Below are positions 25,536-34,133 of a stretch of DNA of 58,950 nucleotides, piece after piece. The DNA comes from an uncultured Clostridium sp. GTDB taxonomy: Bacteria; Bacillota; Clostridia; TANB77; CAG-508. The stretch lies in NCBI GenBank assembly GCA_900556975.1, contig USQZ01000005.1, positions 1 to 58,950 on the forward strand. Reading direction: 5' to 3'. Below the pieces are notes generated by a model. The model saw only the letters and a program-made list of their open reading frames with translations. It ran no database searches and was not told the origin of the DNA. Both the position numbers and the translations under genes were made by a program. The first letter of the stretch is position 1. Each line of letters opens with the position of its first letter.

Positions 25536-26380
25536 ATCTCACATACTCCTTCATCTAAAGTTTCTAATCCGAAAATTCCAGAATAAGATTTAGTTTCACT
25601 TATATTTTCGTCACATATTCCAATTACTACATTATAAAATTTCTTACCATTTTTCTTTAGTGCAACAAAATCCGGTTTTATTCCGAGTAAAAATCCTGAA
25701 GAATTTCCCAGGCTTCTATATGGAATAAGAAACATTCCATCAGGAATAGTTTCTTTACCTTTAAGCATTTTATCCAAATCATTAAATAAATCCCCATCAA
25801 TAACAGATTTTAAAGCATTCTTTTCCACAATCATAACAGGTTTTCCTGTGTATGGCTCTCTTAGAAGGTTTCCCGTATCAAGTAATAATCTAATCTCTTT
25901 TACTTTACCCGAAATAGAAATAACAACATCTTTAAAAACATGTTTTGACCTCTTTCTAAAAAAATATATAAGCATTATTATTGCAATTATTCCTGCTAAA
26001 AAAACTTTAAACACATTAAAATTTCCAACAACTACTCCATTAAAAATTGAAAACTTATCCTTATTAAAAGCGCACATTAATGCAAATGAAGTACCTGCAA
26101 AGACAAAATTAATAAAGTAAAACAAAAAAGTTTGTTTAAGCAACAATTGTAAACTTTTTGGCCTAAATGCAATTAAAATAATTAGTATTCCTACTAAAAT
26201 TTGAAAATATGTAGTTTTAGGAAAAATTAAAGTTAAAATATAATAAGCAGTTGCAATCAATGCAGAACATATTTTTCTTACGAGTTTATTTAATGAATTA
26301 AGTAAAACAGCCTCCGACAATATAATAGATAAATTCATAACAAGATTTTCTATAAATACAACATCTAAATATATTGTCAT
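25532..26380 (-). CDS. spoIIGA: Sigma-E processing protease SpoIIGA
   Basis: Membrane aspartic protease that cleaves pro-SigE at the forespore septum. Five transmembrane helices (about residues 5-145) are followed by a cytoplasmic protease domain with the catalytic motif LLLDTGNLLREPYTGKPV near residue 160, IPYRSLGNSSGFLLGIKPD and GIFG near the end. I chose the ATG at 26380 (MTIYLDVVFIENL) because GGGGA lies upstream and the family starts this way; the 26 upstream in-frame codons are unlikely. It lies between ftsZ and sigE, the conserved order. Confidence 0.95.
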   Translation of the reverse strand: MTIYLDVVFIENLVMNLSIILSEAVLLNSLNKLVRKICSALIATAYYILTLIFPKTTYFQILVGILIILIAFRPKSLQLLLKQTFLFYFINFVFAGTSFALMCAFNKDKFSIFNGVVVGNFNVFKVFLAGIIAIIMLIYFFRKRSKHVFKDVVISISGKVKEIRLLLDTGNLLREPYTGKPVMIVEKNALKSVIDGDLFNDLDKMLKGKETIPDGMFLIPYRSLGNSSGFLLGIKPDFVALKKNGKKFYNVVIGICDENISETKSYSGIFGLETLDEGVCEI

Positions 26381-26552
26381 ATTAAACATCCCCCAAATCT
26401 TTATTCTTAAATTTAGATTAATGTTATAATAACAAATACAATTTAAAAAACTTGTCATTTTCTAATGTAGAAAAAAAGAAATAATCTACAAAATGTAAAT
26501 TATTTCTTTCTCGATTTATCTATATATATTTTCTTTGACAATAATGGATAAC

Positions 26553-27665
26553 TTATTTCATATTTTTATTTTTTCTTAAGAAAGTTGGTATATCCAATTC
26601 GTTACTGTTATTAGATTCAGATGAGCTAATTGGATTCATCTTTCTCTCCCAAGCTTTATTAACTATATCAGTAGCTTTTTGAACTTTTTCATCTTCATTT
26701 TCAAAACCAGTAGCAATAACAGTAATTTGGATTTCATCACCCATAGAATCATCTGTAACAGAACCAAATATAATGTTTGCTTCTGGATCTGCACTGCGTT
26801 GAACTAATTCAGCAGCTGTATTAGCTTCGTGTAATCCAACATCGCTACCACCTGTAATATTAATAATAACTCCTCTTGCACCTTCAATAGAAGTTTCAAG
26901 TAATGGAGATTGAATAGCTTGTTTTGCAGCATCTTCAGCTCTGTTTTCTCCAGAAGCTCTACCAATACCCATATGAGCCATTCCTCTATCTAACATTATT
27001 GTTTTAACATCAGCAAAATCCAAGTTAATTAATCCAGGTACAGCTATTAAATCTGATATACCTTGAACACCTTGTCTTAATACATCATCAGCCATTCTGA
27101 ATGCTTCAATAATTGATGTTTTTCTATCAATTACTTGTAATAATTTATCATTAGGAATTACAACTAATGTATCAACTTTACCTTTTAAGCTCTCAATACC
27201 TCTTTCAGCTTGAGCTAATCTTTTCTTTCCTTCGAAAGTAAAAGGTTTAGTAACAACACCTATTGTTAAAATTCCCATTTCTTTTGCAGTTCCAGCAACT
27301 ATTGGTGCAGCACCAGTTCCTGTTCCACCACCCATACCAGCAGTAACAAAAACCATATCAGCTCCGCGTAATGCTTCTGCAACTTCTGTGCGACTTTCTT
27401 CAGCAGCTTGTGCTCCTATATCAGGATTTGCTCCTGCTCCAAGTCCTCTTGTTAATTTTTCACCTATTTGAATTTTTGTTGATGCTTTTGATAATTGAAG
27501 TGCTTGTCTATCAGTATTAACAGCAATAAACTCAACATTCTTAATTCCTGCTTCAATCATTCTGTTAACAGCATTATTTCCAGCTCCTCCAACACCAATT
27601 ACTTTGATAGTGGCTGTGCCATCCATCATGTAGTTGTTATTGTTATCATCATTTTCCATTATCAT
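26553..27665 (-). CDS. ftsZ: Cell division GTPase FtsZ
   Basis: Tubulin homologue that forms the cytokinetic ring. VIGVGGAGNNAVNRM near residue 24, the tubulin signature GMGGGTGTGAAPIVA near residue 110, the T7 loop NLDFADVKTIM and the C-terminal conserved peptide DIPTFLRKN near residue 360 are all intact. The 370-residue length is normal. The ATG at 27665 follows AAGGAGGAAGTACCTT; a second ATG two codons on is an alternative. It lies 57 bp downstream of ftsA and is expected to be transcribed from the ftsA promoter. Confidence 0.99.
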   Translation of the reverse strand: MIMENDDNNNNYMMDGTATIKVIGVGGAGNNAVNRMIEAGIKNVEFIAVNTDRQALQLSKASTKIQIGEKLTRGLGAGANPDIGAQAAEESRTEVAEALRGADMVFVTAGMGGGTGTGAAPIVAGTAKEMGILTIGVVTKPFTFEGKKRLAQAERGIESLKGKVDTLVVIPNDKLLQVIDRKTSIIEAFRMADDVLRQGVQGISDLIAVPGLINLDFADVKTIMLDRGMAHMGIGRASGENRAEDAAKQAIQSPLLETSIEGARGVIINITGGSDVGLHEANTAAELVQRSADPEANIIFGSVTDDSMGDEIQITVIATGFENEDEKVQKATDIVNKAWERKMNPISSSESNNSNELDIPTFLRKNKNMK

Positions 27666-27721
27666 AAGGTACTTCCTCCTTCAATAAATATATATTATAA
27701 AAATTAAAAACAACTTAAATT

Positions 27722-28954
27722 TTATGAATAGAAAAAATCTCTAACTTTTTCTAAAACATTTTTCAAAACTGACTTTTCAGATTTTGCATCGATTGTACTA
27801 GAAACTTTCTTTGTAAAAGCTCTAGAAGACACATATCTAACAAGCGCATAACTTGTTCTATACACTGGCTTAATTGTAGTAATAAGTCTTGCATTTGTAA
27901 TCTTCACAGGAATATTCAAAATAATCTTTCCTGCCATATCACACTTATTTATATTAGTAATTCCTTCACCTGTCAAGATTACATTATTAATATTGTTTTT
28001 TAAACCTTGCATTGTAATTTCTTTATTAACAAGTGAAAAGATTTCCTCAACCCTAGCTTCAATAATTTCTATTAACTCTGAACTCTTAATTGTTTTATTT
28101 CTTGTATCTCCGCCATTATATGTATTCAAAATAATATTATTATCATTATCAATAAATGATTTTAAAGCTAGTCCATATTGACGTTTTAATTTATCAGCCT
28201 CTTCTTTAGAAATATTTAAAACATATGCAATATCACTTGTAATATTGTCACCACCTAAAGGTAATGTATCATTAAAAATAAATGAATTTCCTTTGAAAAT
28301 ACCTATCTCTGTATTTCCAGCCCCTATATCAAGAATCATAACATTATCATTCATTTCACTGCCATCTAAAACTAAATTTCTTTCAGCAAGTGTAATTGGA
28401 ACAATTCCGTCTATTTCTATACCAGCTCTTCTACAGATATTTGTAATTTTCTTTATGTAGTCCTTATCAGCCAAGATTAGTTGAGCCATTAAAGTAAAAC
28501 TTGAGCAATAACTTCCTACTGGATCCTCAACAGTTTTACCATCTTCCAAAATAAATTTATCTGGAATAATATCAATCAAAACTTCATCATCTGGCATTTC
28601 AATCTCTTTAACTGAAGATAAAGCTGAAACAACATCTTTGTAAGATATTCCATCAAATCTATCTTTAGTTTCTTTTACAACACTGTTTTGAACTATTGTT
28701 GTATACTTTCCTGGTATTGTAATGTATGCAGAACTAATTTTAAAATTAGCTATTTCCTCTGCTTCTCTAATTGTTTTAGAGATTGCAATAGAAATTGCAT
28801 CACCATCAATAATTTGACCTTTAGCCATTCCGTTACATCTACAGCAAGTATTACAAATTATCTCGATTTGTTTGAAATTATTAACTTCTCCGACAACAGT
28901 GCTAACCTTTGAAGTACCGATGTCAATTCCTACAATTATATCCCCAATTGCCAA
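27722..28954 (-). CDS. ftsA: Cell division protein FtsA
   Basis: Actin-like ATPase that tethers FtsZ to the membrane through a C-terminal amphipathic helix. VGIDIGTSKVSTVVGE near residue 8 (phosphate 1), the SHS2/1C subdomain around 85-160, ILDIGAGNTEIGIF near residue 203 (phosphate 2), VILTGEGITNI (adenosine) and the C-terminal helix with VLEKVRDFFYS are present. The 410-residue length is normal. The promoter and an array of phased TTTTGTAA repeats lie directly upstream. Confidence 0.97.
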   Translation of the reverse strand: MAIGDIIVGIDIGTSKVSTVVGEVNNFKQIEIICNTCCRCNGMAKGQIIDGDAISIAISKTIREAEEIANFKISSAYITIPGKYTTIVQNSVVKETKDRFDGISYKDVVSALSSVKEIEMPDDEVLIDIIPDKFILEDGKTVEDPVGSYCSSFTLMAQLILADKDYIKKITNICRRAGIEIDGIVPITLAERNLVLDGSEMNDNVMILDIGAGNTEIGIFKGNSFIFNDTLPLGGDNITSDIAYVLNISKEEADKLKRQYGLALKSFIDNDNNIILNTYNGGDTRNKTIKSSELIEIIEARVEEIFSLVNKEITMQGLKNNINNVILTGEGITNINKCDMAGKIILNIPVKITNARLITTIKPVYRTSYALVRYVSSRAFTKKVSSTIDAKSEKSVLKNVLEKVRDFFYS

Positions 28955-29038
28955 GACAATTCCTCCATTTTTTCCGTTTCTTTTAATATGTCTAAGGATA
29001 TTACAATTTCATCAAAAAGTCAATAGAAATCGTCACGT

Positions 29039-29081
29039 TTTTGTAACCCTTTTGTAACCTTTTTGTAATAAAGTTTTGTAA
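29039..29081. repeat. Four phased TTTTGTAA repeats in the ftsA leader
   Basis: TTTTGTAA occurs at 29039-29046, 29050-29057, 29061-29068 and 29074-29081, with start-to-start distances of 11, 11 and 13 bp. In ftsA sense the unit is TTACAAAA, three of the four preceded by GG or related bases. The array begins about four bases past the expected transcription start, so a protein bound on one helix face would block early elongation. Confidence 0.75.
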
Positions 29082-29091
29082 ATCGATTATT

Positions 29092-29120
29092 ACTATATAA
29101 CACTTTTTCGTAAAAATCAA
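29092..29120 (-). promoter_or_regulatory. ftsA-ftsZ promoter
   Basis: Minus-strand TTGATT (29115-29120), a 17-bp spacer and TATAGT (29092-29097), about 140 bp upstream of the ftsA ATG. The remaining sequence between ftsA and dusB (29121-29249) shows no gene. Confidence 0.65.
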
Positions 29121-29249
29121 CACAAAGCGACACAAATTTTCTAAAAAACCTTAGTTTATTTTGCATAATGTTATAATGCAATTTTTTATGTAAAATTTTC
29201 TTAGCTTTTTCATTAGTAATTTGTAATTTAATTTGTAATTTATTTATAT

Positions 29250-30221
29250 TTAAATATTTTCAAAATATTTTTTTAGCACCTGTAAAATTTCTAAAAAATT
29301 TTCTAATTTATTAACCTCATCTTTTACCATTTTTGCAGAAGGCATTCCTTTTAAATACCAACCAATATGTTTACGCATTTCTCTGACAGCTGTATACTCA
29401 CCTTTTTCTTTAATAAGCATATCATATTGCCACAAAATAGTTCTCATAATCTCAGCACTATCAGGACTTTTAACATCTTCACCTTTTAAATAAGAAGCAA
29501 TCTCATTAAAAATCCATGGATTTCCTAACGTAGCACGACCAATCATAATACCATCAACACCAGTTTTTGAAAACAATTTCTCAGCCGATTTTCCATCAAT
29601 AACATCACCATTACCTATAACCGGAATTGAAACATTCTCCTTAACTTGGCGAATAATATCCCAATCAGCAACTCCAGAATAAAACTGACTTCTAGTCCTT
29701 CCATGAACAGTAATCGCAGAAGCACCAGCCTCTTCAATACGCTTAGCAGCCTCAACTGCAACAATATGATCATCATCCCACCCTTTACGGATTTTAACCG
29801 TAACAGGAACTTTAGAAACAGCAACAACACTTTTTACAATCTCAGAAACCAAATCCAAATCAAGTAAAAGCTTACTACCATCTCCGTTTTTAACAACCTT
29901 TGGAGCAGGACACCCCATATTAATATCAATAATATCAGCCTTATCATTCAAGAATTCGGCAGCATGAGCCATAACATCAGGTTCATTACCAAAAATTTGC
30001 ATTGAAATAGGTCTTTTCTCACCATCAGTATTAAGCATAGAAATAGTTTTATCATCACCATAAAAAATAGCCTTTGCACTAACCATTTCAGCCTCAACCA
30101 ACCCAGCACCGCACTCCTTGCAGATTTTTCTAAAAGCCAAATCCGTAACCCCAGCCATAGGAGCAAGCAAAAGATTATTATTCAATTCAACATTACCAAT
30201 CATTAATTTATGATAAAACAT
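29250..30221 (-). CDS. dusB: tRNA-dihydrouridine synthase
   Basis: FMN enzyme that reduces uridines in the tRNA D loop. TIM-barrel motifs: LLLAPMAGVTDLAFRKICKE near residue 18 (shown as APMAGVTDLAFRK), SMQIFGNEP, DINMGCPAPKVVKNGDGS with the catalytic Cys near residue 103, VTVKIRKGWDDD, ITVHGRTRSQFYSG, IPVIGNGDV and IMIGRATLGNPWIF. The 323-residue length is typical of the DusB type common in Bacillota. It is single on the minus strand, with foldback repeats B3 and C1 upstream. Confidence 0.95.
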   Translation of the reverse strand: MFYHKLMIGNVELNNNLLLAPMAGVTDLAFRKICKECGAGLVEAEMVSAKAIFYGDDKTISMLNTDGEKRPISMQIFGNEPDVMAHAAEFLNDKADIIDINMGCPAPKVVKNGDGSKLLLDLDLVSEIVKSVVAVSKVPVTVKIRKGWDDDHIVAVEAAKRIEEAGASAITVHGRTRSQFYSGVADWDIIRQVKENVSIPVIGNGDVIDGKSAEKLFSKTGVDGIMIGRATLGNPWIFNEIASYLKGEDVKSPDSAEIMRTILWQYDMLIKEKGEYTAVREMRKHIGWYLKGMPSAKMVKDEVNKLENFLEILQVLKKYFENI

Positions 30222-30265
30222 AAAACCCCCACTTCAAAACTTTTTTATAATATATCAAATATATG

Positions 30266-30434
30266 GTGAAAAATCCATATATAAATTTTCTCACGCCTTG
30301 CCGCCCTAAATCTTGATGAGCCTCTGTTCTTTCAGAACAACGGCTCTTTCTTATGTAGATTGCTTCAATCGCATTCACTTCGTTCATTTGGTCGCTGCGC
30401 GGCGATTCAAAAATGTTATATATGGATTTTTCAC
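30266..30434 (+). repeat. Foldback repeat family B, copy 3
   Basis: The 19-bp arms GTGAAAAATCCATATATAA (30266-30284) and complement (30416-30434) are perfect. The interior shares about 37 bp with B copy 1, including the GAGCC...GGCTC hairpin, and ends with CTTCGTTCATTTGGTCGCTG and CGGCGATTCAAAAATG. It lies upstream of dusB. Confidence 0.88.
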
Positions 30435-30459
30435 ATTTTCATTATCTTTAACCAAACCA

Positions 30460-30577
30460 AGCTTAAAAAGATTGGCTTAGAGCAAGGCAAAATTTATTTT
30501 GAATACTGGAGCGTACGCGTGTACGTGAGAATTTCAAAATAAATTTTAACACAGCTATCAGCCAATATTTTTGAGCT
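30460..30577 (+). repeat. Foldback repeat family C, copy 1
   Basis: The outer arms 30460-30477 and 30560-30577 contain ATTGGCT/AGCCAAT. The inner 15-bp arms AAAATTTATTTTGAA (30489-30503) and complement (30533-30547) are perfect. The apex is GCGTACGCGTGTACGTG. The right outer arm includes two bases of the rodA stop codon (30576-30578). Confidence 0.85.
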
Positions 30578-31679
30578 ATTCGATGAAAATTGCCCTCTGG
30601 CGCCTAGCACTAACATTAACAACCAGCCCCAAGCAAACAAAATTAGTAAGCAAAGAACTACCGCCATAACTAACAAAAGGAAGAGGCACACCCGTAATAG
30701 GAAGAAGTCCCATAGTCATACCAATATTCTCAACCATATGGAAACATAAAATACCAGCAATACCAATGGCAATATATGAACCAACATTATCCTTAGCAGT
30801 TTTGGCAATATACACTATTCTCGTAATCAAAACAACATAAGTAATAATAATAGTAGCAGCAATCAAAAATCCCATTTCCTCACCAATTGCTGAAAAAATA
30901 AAGTCAGTAGTCTTTGGATGTAAATAACCTAATTGCGTCTGATTTCCTTGAAACAATCCCATTCCTAAAATTTGACCAGCACCTATTGCTAATTTTGACT
31001 GAATGATATTATATCCTGCTCCTCTTGGATCACTTTCAGGGTGTAAATAAACGTCAATTCTTTTTAATGCATGCTCAGGCAAATTCATATAAATTACTGG
31101 AACTAATACAGCTATTAATACTATGGCTGCAAATATATATTTCTTATCTATTCCTGAAACAAACAAAATAAATACTGTTGCAAAAATGTATGCAGTTGCA
31201 GTTCCAAAGTCAGGCTCAACTACAATAAGCATTATTGGAAGTCCTGCAATTGCAAGCACTGCAAGCAACTTATAAAATTTATTTATTTCCTTTTTATTTC
31301 TTGCTTGTAATAAATTTAAAGCATAAGCCATAAACAAAATGGTTGCAATCTTACCAAATTCAGATGGTTGAAAAGAAAAGCTTCCTATATTAAACCAGCT
31401 ACTAGCTCCATTTATTTGTTCAGTAAACAGAACCAGTATTAATAAGAAAACACATATTCCATAAAAAACTGGAGCTATCCTTAAAATTTTATCATAGTCA
31501 ATAACAATTGCTAATATAAAAAAAGGAATACTAATAAACAACCATTGTATTTGTTTTATAAATTCAACATGATCTGTATTTTGACTAGTAGAAAAGAGTG
31601 CTGTTAAACCAATTGCAATAAGAATTACTGCGCATATAAGCACTCCCCAGTCCAAATTTTTTAATAATTTTTTTCTCAT
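30576..31679 (-). CDS. rodA: Rod-shape SEDS glycosyltransferase RodA
   Basis: Peptidoglycan polymerase of the SEDS family that works with a class B PBP in cell elongation. Ten transmembrane helices over 367 residues; conserved segments include GASSWFNIGSFSFQPSEFGKI near residue 92, VVEPDFGTATAYI, SKLAIGAGQILGMGLFQGNQTQLGYLHPKTTDFIFSAIGEE near residue 225 (RodA-type, catalytic Asp region), and GITGVPLPFVSYGGSS-like TGVPLPFVSYGGSS near the end. A RodA rather than FtsW/SpoVE call rests on the HPKTTDFIFS form and on the neighbouring minDE genes; it is not certain. Confidence 0.88.
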   Translation of the reverse strand: MRKKLLKNLDWGVLICAVILIAIGLTALFSTSQNTDHVEFIKQIQWLFISIPFFILAIVIDYDKILRIAPVFYGICVFLLILVLFTEQINGASSWFNIGSFSFQPSEFGKIATILFMAYALNLLQARNKKEINKFYKLLAVLAIAGLPIMLIVVEPDFGTATAYIFATVFILFVSGIDKKYIFAAIVLIAVLVPVIYMNLPEHALKRIDVYLHPESDPRGAGYNIIQSKLAIGAGQILGMGLFQGNQTQLGYLHPKTTDFIFSAIGEEMGFLIAATIIITYVVLITRIVYIAKTAKDNVGSYIAIGIAGILCFHMVENIGMTMGLLPITGVPLPFVSYGGSSLLTNFVCLGLVVNVSARRQRAIFIE

Positions 31680-31800
31680 TTAAAACCTCATCGTATGTAT
31701 TATGTATAATATACATTAAAATTTATTATAATAAACACTCATTATATTAAAGTAAGAGTAGACAATGTTCTTGCATAGCCTACCCGTAATTTACAATATT

Positions 31801-32364
31801 TTATTCTTCTTTTCCTATATTCTCATCTTCGTCAGTTTCAACTTCATCAGAATCTTCTTTAATAACATCTTCTGTTTCTACTTCTTCATCTAATTCAGTA
31901 TCTTCGTCAGCATTTTCTTCTTGCTCTTCATTTTCCACTTTTTCATTTTCAACCTCTTTTTTAGGTTTTCTGCCTCTCCTCTTTGGAGCTTCTTTTTTCT
32001 CAGCCATTTTTTCTTCTTTTTCCTCGTTCTCCGCTTCTTGCTCTCTCATCTTCTCGCCTTTTAAATCATTTTTTATATTAACAATAGGAATATTCGCATA
32101 CAAAGCCGGAGCTCCATTTGTTCCATCATCATTTGCTTGATTTGTTAATCTAACATCTATTTCTTTTTCATCAACAACAACATATTTCTTTATTACTTCA
32201 ATAATTTCCTGTTTCATTAAATCCAAAAAATCAGCTGACACATTTGCTCTATCTTGCATTAAAACTAAATGTAGTCTTTCTTTTGCTGTGTCTTTTGAAG
32301 TTTCATCTATATCTTGTCCAGATTTTAATACTCTTTTGAAAAAATTTGTTATTCCTTCAAACAT
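31801..32364 (-). CDS. minE: Cell division topological factor MinE with acidic, AT-hook-like extension
   Basis: Stimulates MinD ATPase and confines division inhibition to the poles. Residues 1-100 are a normal MinE: membrane-targeting start MFEGITNFFKRVL, the MinD-contact helix DTAKERLHLVLMQDRANVS and the dimer core IIEVIKKYVVVDEKEIDVRL. Typical MinE proteins stop near 85-100 residues. Here about 85 extra residues follow: a mixed-charge helix, KRRGRKPKK (resembling an AT-hook) near residue 130, and a long Glu/Asp run to the end. It lies 20 bp downstream of minD. The tail is read in frame without interruption. Confidence 0.93.
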   Translation of the reverse strand: MFEGITNFFKRVLKSGQDIDETSKDTAKERLHLVLMQDRANVSADFLDLMKQEIIEVIKKYVVVDEKEIDVRLTNQANDDGTNGAPALYANIPIVNIKNDLKGEKMREQEAENEEKEEKMAEKKEAPKRRGRKPKKEVENEKVENEEQEENADEDTELDEEVETEDVIKEDSDEVETDEDENIGKEE

Positions 32365-32384
32365 TTTTTACCTCCAGTTAATCT

Positions 32385-33179
32385 TTATTTTTTGCTGAAT
32401 ACTCTTTTTAATCTAGCAAAGAAACCAGTTTCTCTTCCTGGTACACTAACTTCAATATTTTCGCCAAGTATTCTTCTTGAAATTTCAATATAAGCTTTAC
32501 CAGATGGAGCTTTTTTATTTGAAATAACAGGTTCACCTTTATTGGTTTGAGTTATAATAAATTCGTCATCTGGAACTACACCAATTAAATCAATTGATAA
32601 CAAATCAACAATATCATCAACATCCATCATTTCGCCTCTTTTTACCATATTAGGACGTAATCTATTAACAATTAATTCTGGATTTTTTATTTCTGAAGAT
32701 TCTAATAATCCTATAATTCTATCAGCATCTCTAATAGCTGATATTTCAGCTGTTGTAACAACAATAGCTCTATCAGCTCCAACAATTGCATTTTTAAACC
32801 CTTGTTCAATTCCAGCCGGGCAATCAATTAAAATATAATCAAATTCTTCTTTCAATTTAGAAATTAGTTCTTTCATTTGATCTTCATTAATAGCTGTTTT
32901 ATCTCTTGTTTGAGCAGCAGGAAGTAAAAATAATTCTTTAAAACGTTTATCCTTAATTAAAGCTTGTCTTATTTTACATTTTTCCTCAATAACATCAACT
33001 ATGTCATATACAATTCTATTCTCTAGTCCCATAACAACATCTAAATTTCTCAATCCGATATCTGTATCAACTAAAGCTACCTTCTTTCCTGCAAGTGCAA
33101 GTGCAGAACCCAAATTAGCTGTTGTTGTGGTCTTACCTACTCCACCTTTACCAGATGTTATTACTATAACTTCTCCCAT
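32385..33179 (-). CDS. minD: Septum-site ATPase MinD
   Basis: ParA-type ATPase that recruits the division inhibitor to the membrane. The deviant Walker A SGKGGVGKTTTTANLG begins near residue 7, with VALVDTDIGLRNLDVVMGLE (switch I), YILIDCPAGIEQGF (Walker B/switch II) and a C-terminal amphipathic membrane-targeting helix with GFFARLKRVFSKK. I chose the ATG at 33179 (MGEVIVITSG) because TGGAGG precedes it by five bases. minC is not next to it in this window. Confidence 0.97.
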   Translation of the reverse strand: MGEVIVITSGKGGVGKTTTTANLGSALALAGKKVALVDTDIGLRNLDVVMGLENRIVYDIVDVIEEKCKIRQALIKDKRFKELFLLPAAQTRDKTAINEDQMKELISKLKEEFDYILIDCPAGIEQGFKNAIVGADRAIVVTTAEISAIRDADRIIGLLESSEIKNPELIVNRLRPNMVKRGEMMDVDDIVDLLSIDLIGVVPDDEFIITQTNKGEPVISNKKAPSGKAYIEISRRILGENIEVSVPGRETGFFARLKRVFSKK

Positions 33180-33249
33180 AAAATCCTCCATTCTATTTGT
33201 TGTCATAATTTTCATCATAAACTATGTATCTCTTATTTTTTACTTATAT

Positions 33250-33291
33250 ATCTTATATTTTTTTGACTAAAAAGTCAATGTCTATTGTAAT
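33250..33291. promoter_or_regulatory. Overlapping divergent promoters (minD and 33.4-kb gene)
   Basis: TTGACTAAAAAGTCAA (33263-33278) provides a -35 box on each strand. Minus strand: TTGACT (33273-33278), 17 bp, TAAGAT (33250-33255), towards minD. Plus strand: TTGACT (33263-33268), 17 bp, TGTAAT (33286-33291), towards the gene at 33436. The two sites cannot be filled at once. Confidence 0.6.
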
Positions 33292-33435
33292 ATTTTTGTA
33301 ATATTTTATTTTTCGACAATCCTACAACTTCAAGCACAACACAATTATTTATAAGTAAAATGCTTCTTATAATATAAAAAATAGATTGATTATTCATTAC
33401 TAATTTTATATAATATCACAAAAGGAGGTTAACAT

Positions 33436-34107
33436 ATGCGTAGAAGAAAAAAAATATTAAAACGTATACTGATAATTATCGCTATACTTTTGGCAATATT
33501 CCTACTTTATAAATTTATTAAACCACAAAAGAAAATAGATACGTCAAAATCTGAAAAACAAAAGGGCGAAGTAATTGAACTAACAACTGTAAATGAACCC
33601 AATATAGAAATTAAACTACCAGACAAAATCAAAAATGAAGAAAACAATACAACAACAAATAGTCAAAATTATGAACCAATAACAGATAATTCAGAAGATT
33701 CAGAAAAATATCTAATTTCAATTTTATCAAACAACGAAGTAACCATTTTAATAGGAAATGATTCAGAAAAAATATTAGATAATAGCTCTAAAGTTCAAAT
33801 TGGCGGTGAATATAAAGTAAATGGTATCGAAGATAAAATTAAATCTGTATACTATTTTAATGTAGAAAATTATAAGTATCCAATCTTTTTACTTTTAACC
33901 CAAGAAGGAAAACTACTTTACGTAGATATAGAAAATGCATTTAAAACTGGAATTTTTAAAATATCAGGAACAATCGAAAACCTACCAGAAGTTGAAAGTG
34001 TATATTCAAGTAAAGCTGAAAAAAACGGAAACAGCTATCGTACAGCAGTTATAACATGTACAAATGGTGAAGGCTATGAATTTAGTCTTGATATGATAAA
34101 TAAATAA
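33436..34107 (+). CDS. Membrane-anchored protein of unknown function
   Basis: A 223-residue protein I do not recognise. A basic start (MRRRKKILKR) and one transmembrane helix (about 10-28) are followed by a polar, Asn/Thr/Lys-rich linker (about 30-90) and a C-terminal beta-rich domain (about 92-223) with EKYLISILSNNEVTILIG, IKSVYYFNVENYKYPIFLLL and RTAVITCTNGEGYEF. The ATG follows a strong AAAGGAGGTTAACAT. It lies 26 bp upstream of the 2-oxoacid oxidoreductase operon and may be co-transcribed, although no functional link is apparent. Confidence 0.82.
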   Translation: MRRRKKILKRILIIIAILLAIFLLYKFIKPQKKIDTSKSEKQKGEVIELTTVNEPNIEIKLPDKIKNEENNTTTNSQNYEPITDNSEDSEKYLISILSNNEVTILIGNDSEKILDNSSKVQIGGEYKVNGIEDKIKSVYYFNVENYKYPIFLLLTQEGKLLYVDIENAFKTGIFKISGTIENLPEVESVYSSKAEKNGNSYRTAVITCTNGEGYEFSLDMINK

Positions 34108-34133
34108 ACAAATAAATAAAAGGAGGAACAAAC

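Noticed and set aside
30266..30434. Transposon or insertion sequence with transposase
   Set aside because: The B element is under 200 bp and no ORF with transposase motifs is present anywhere in the window; called a repeat only.
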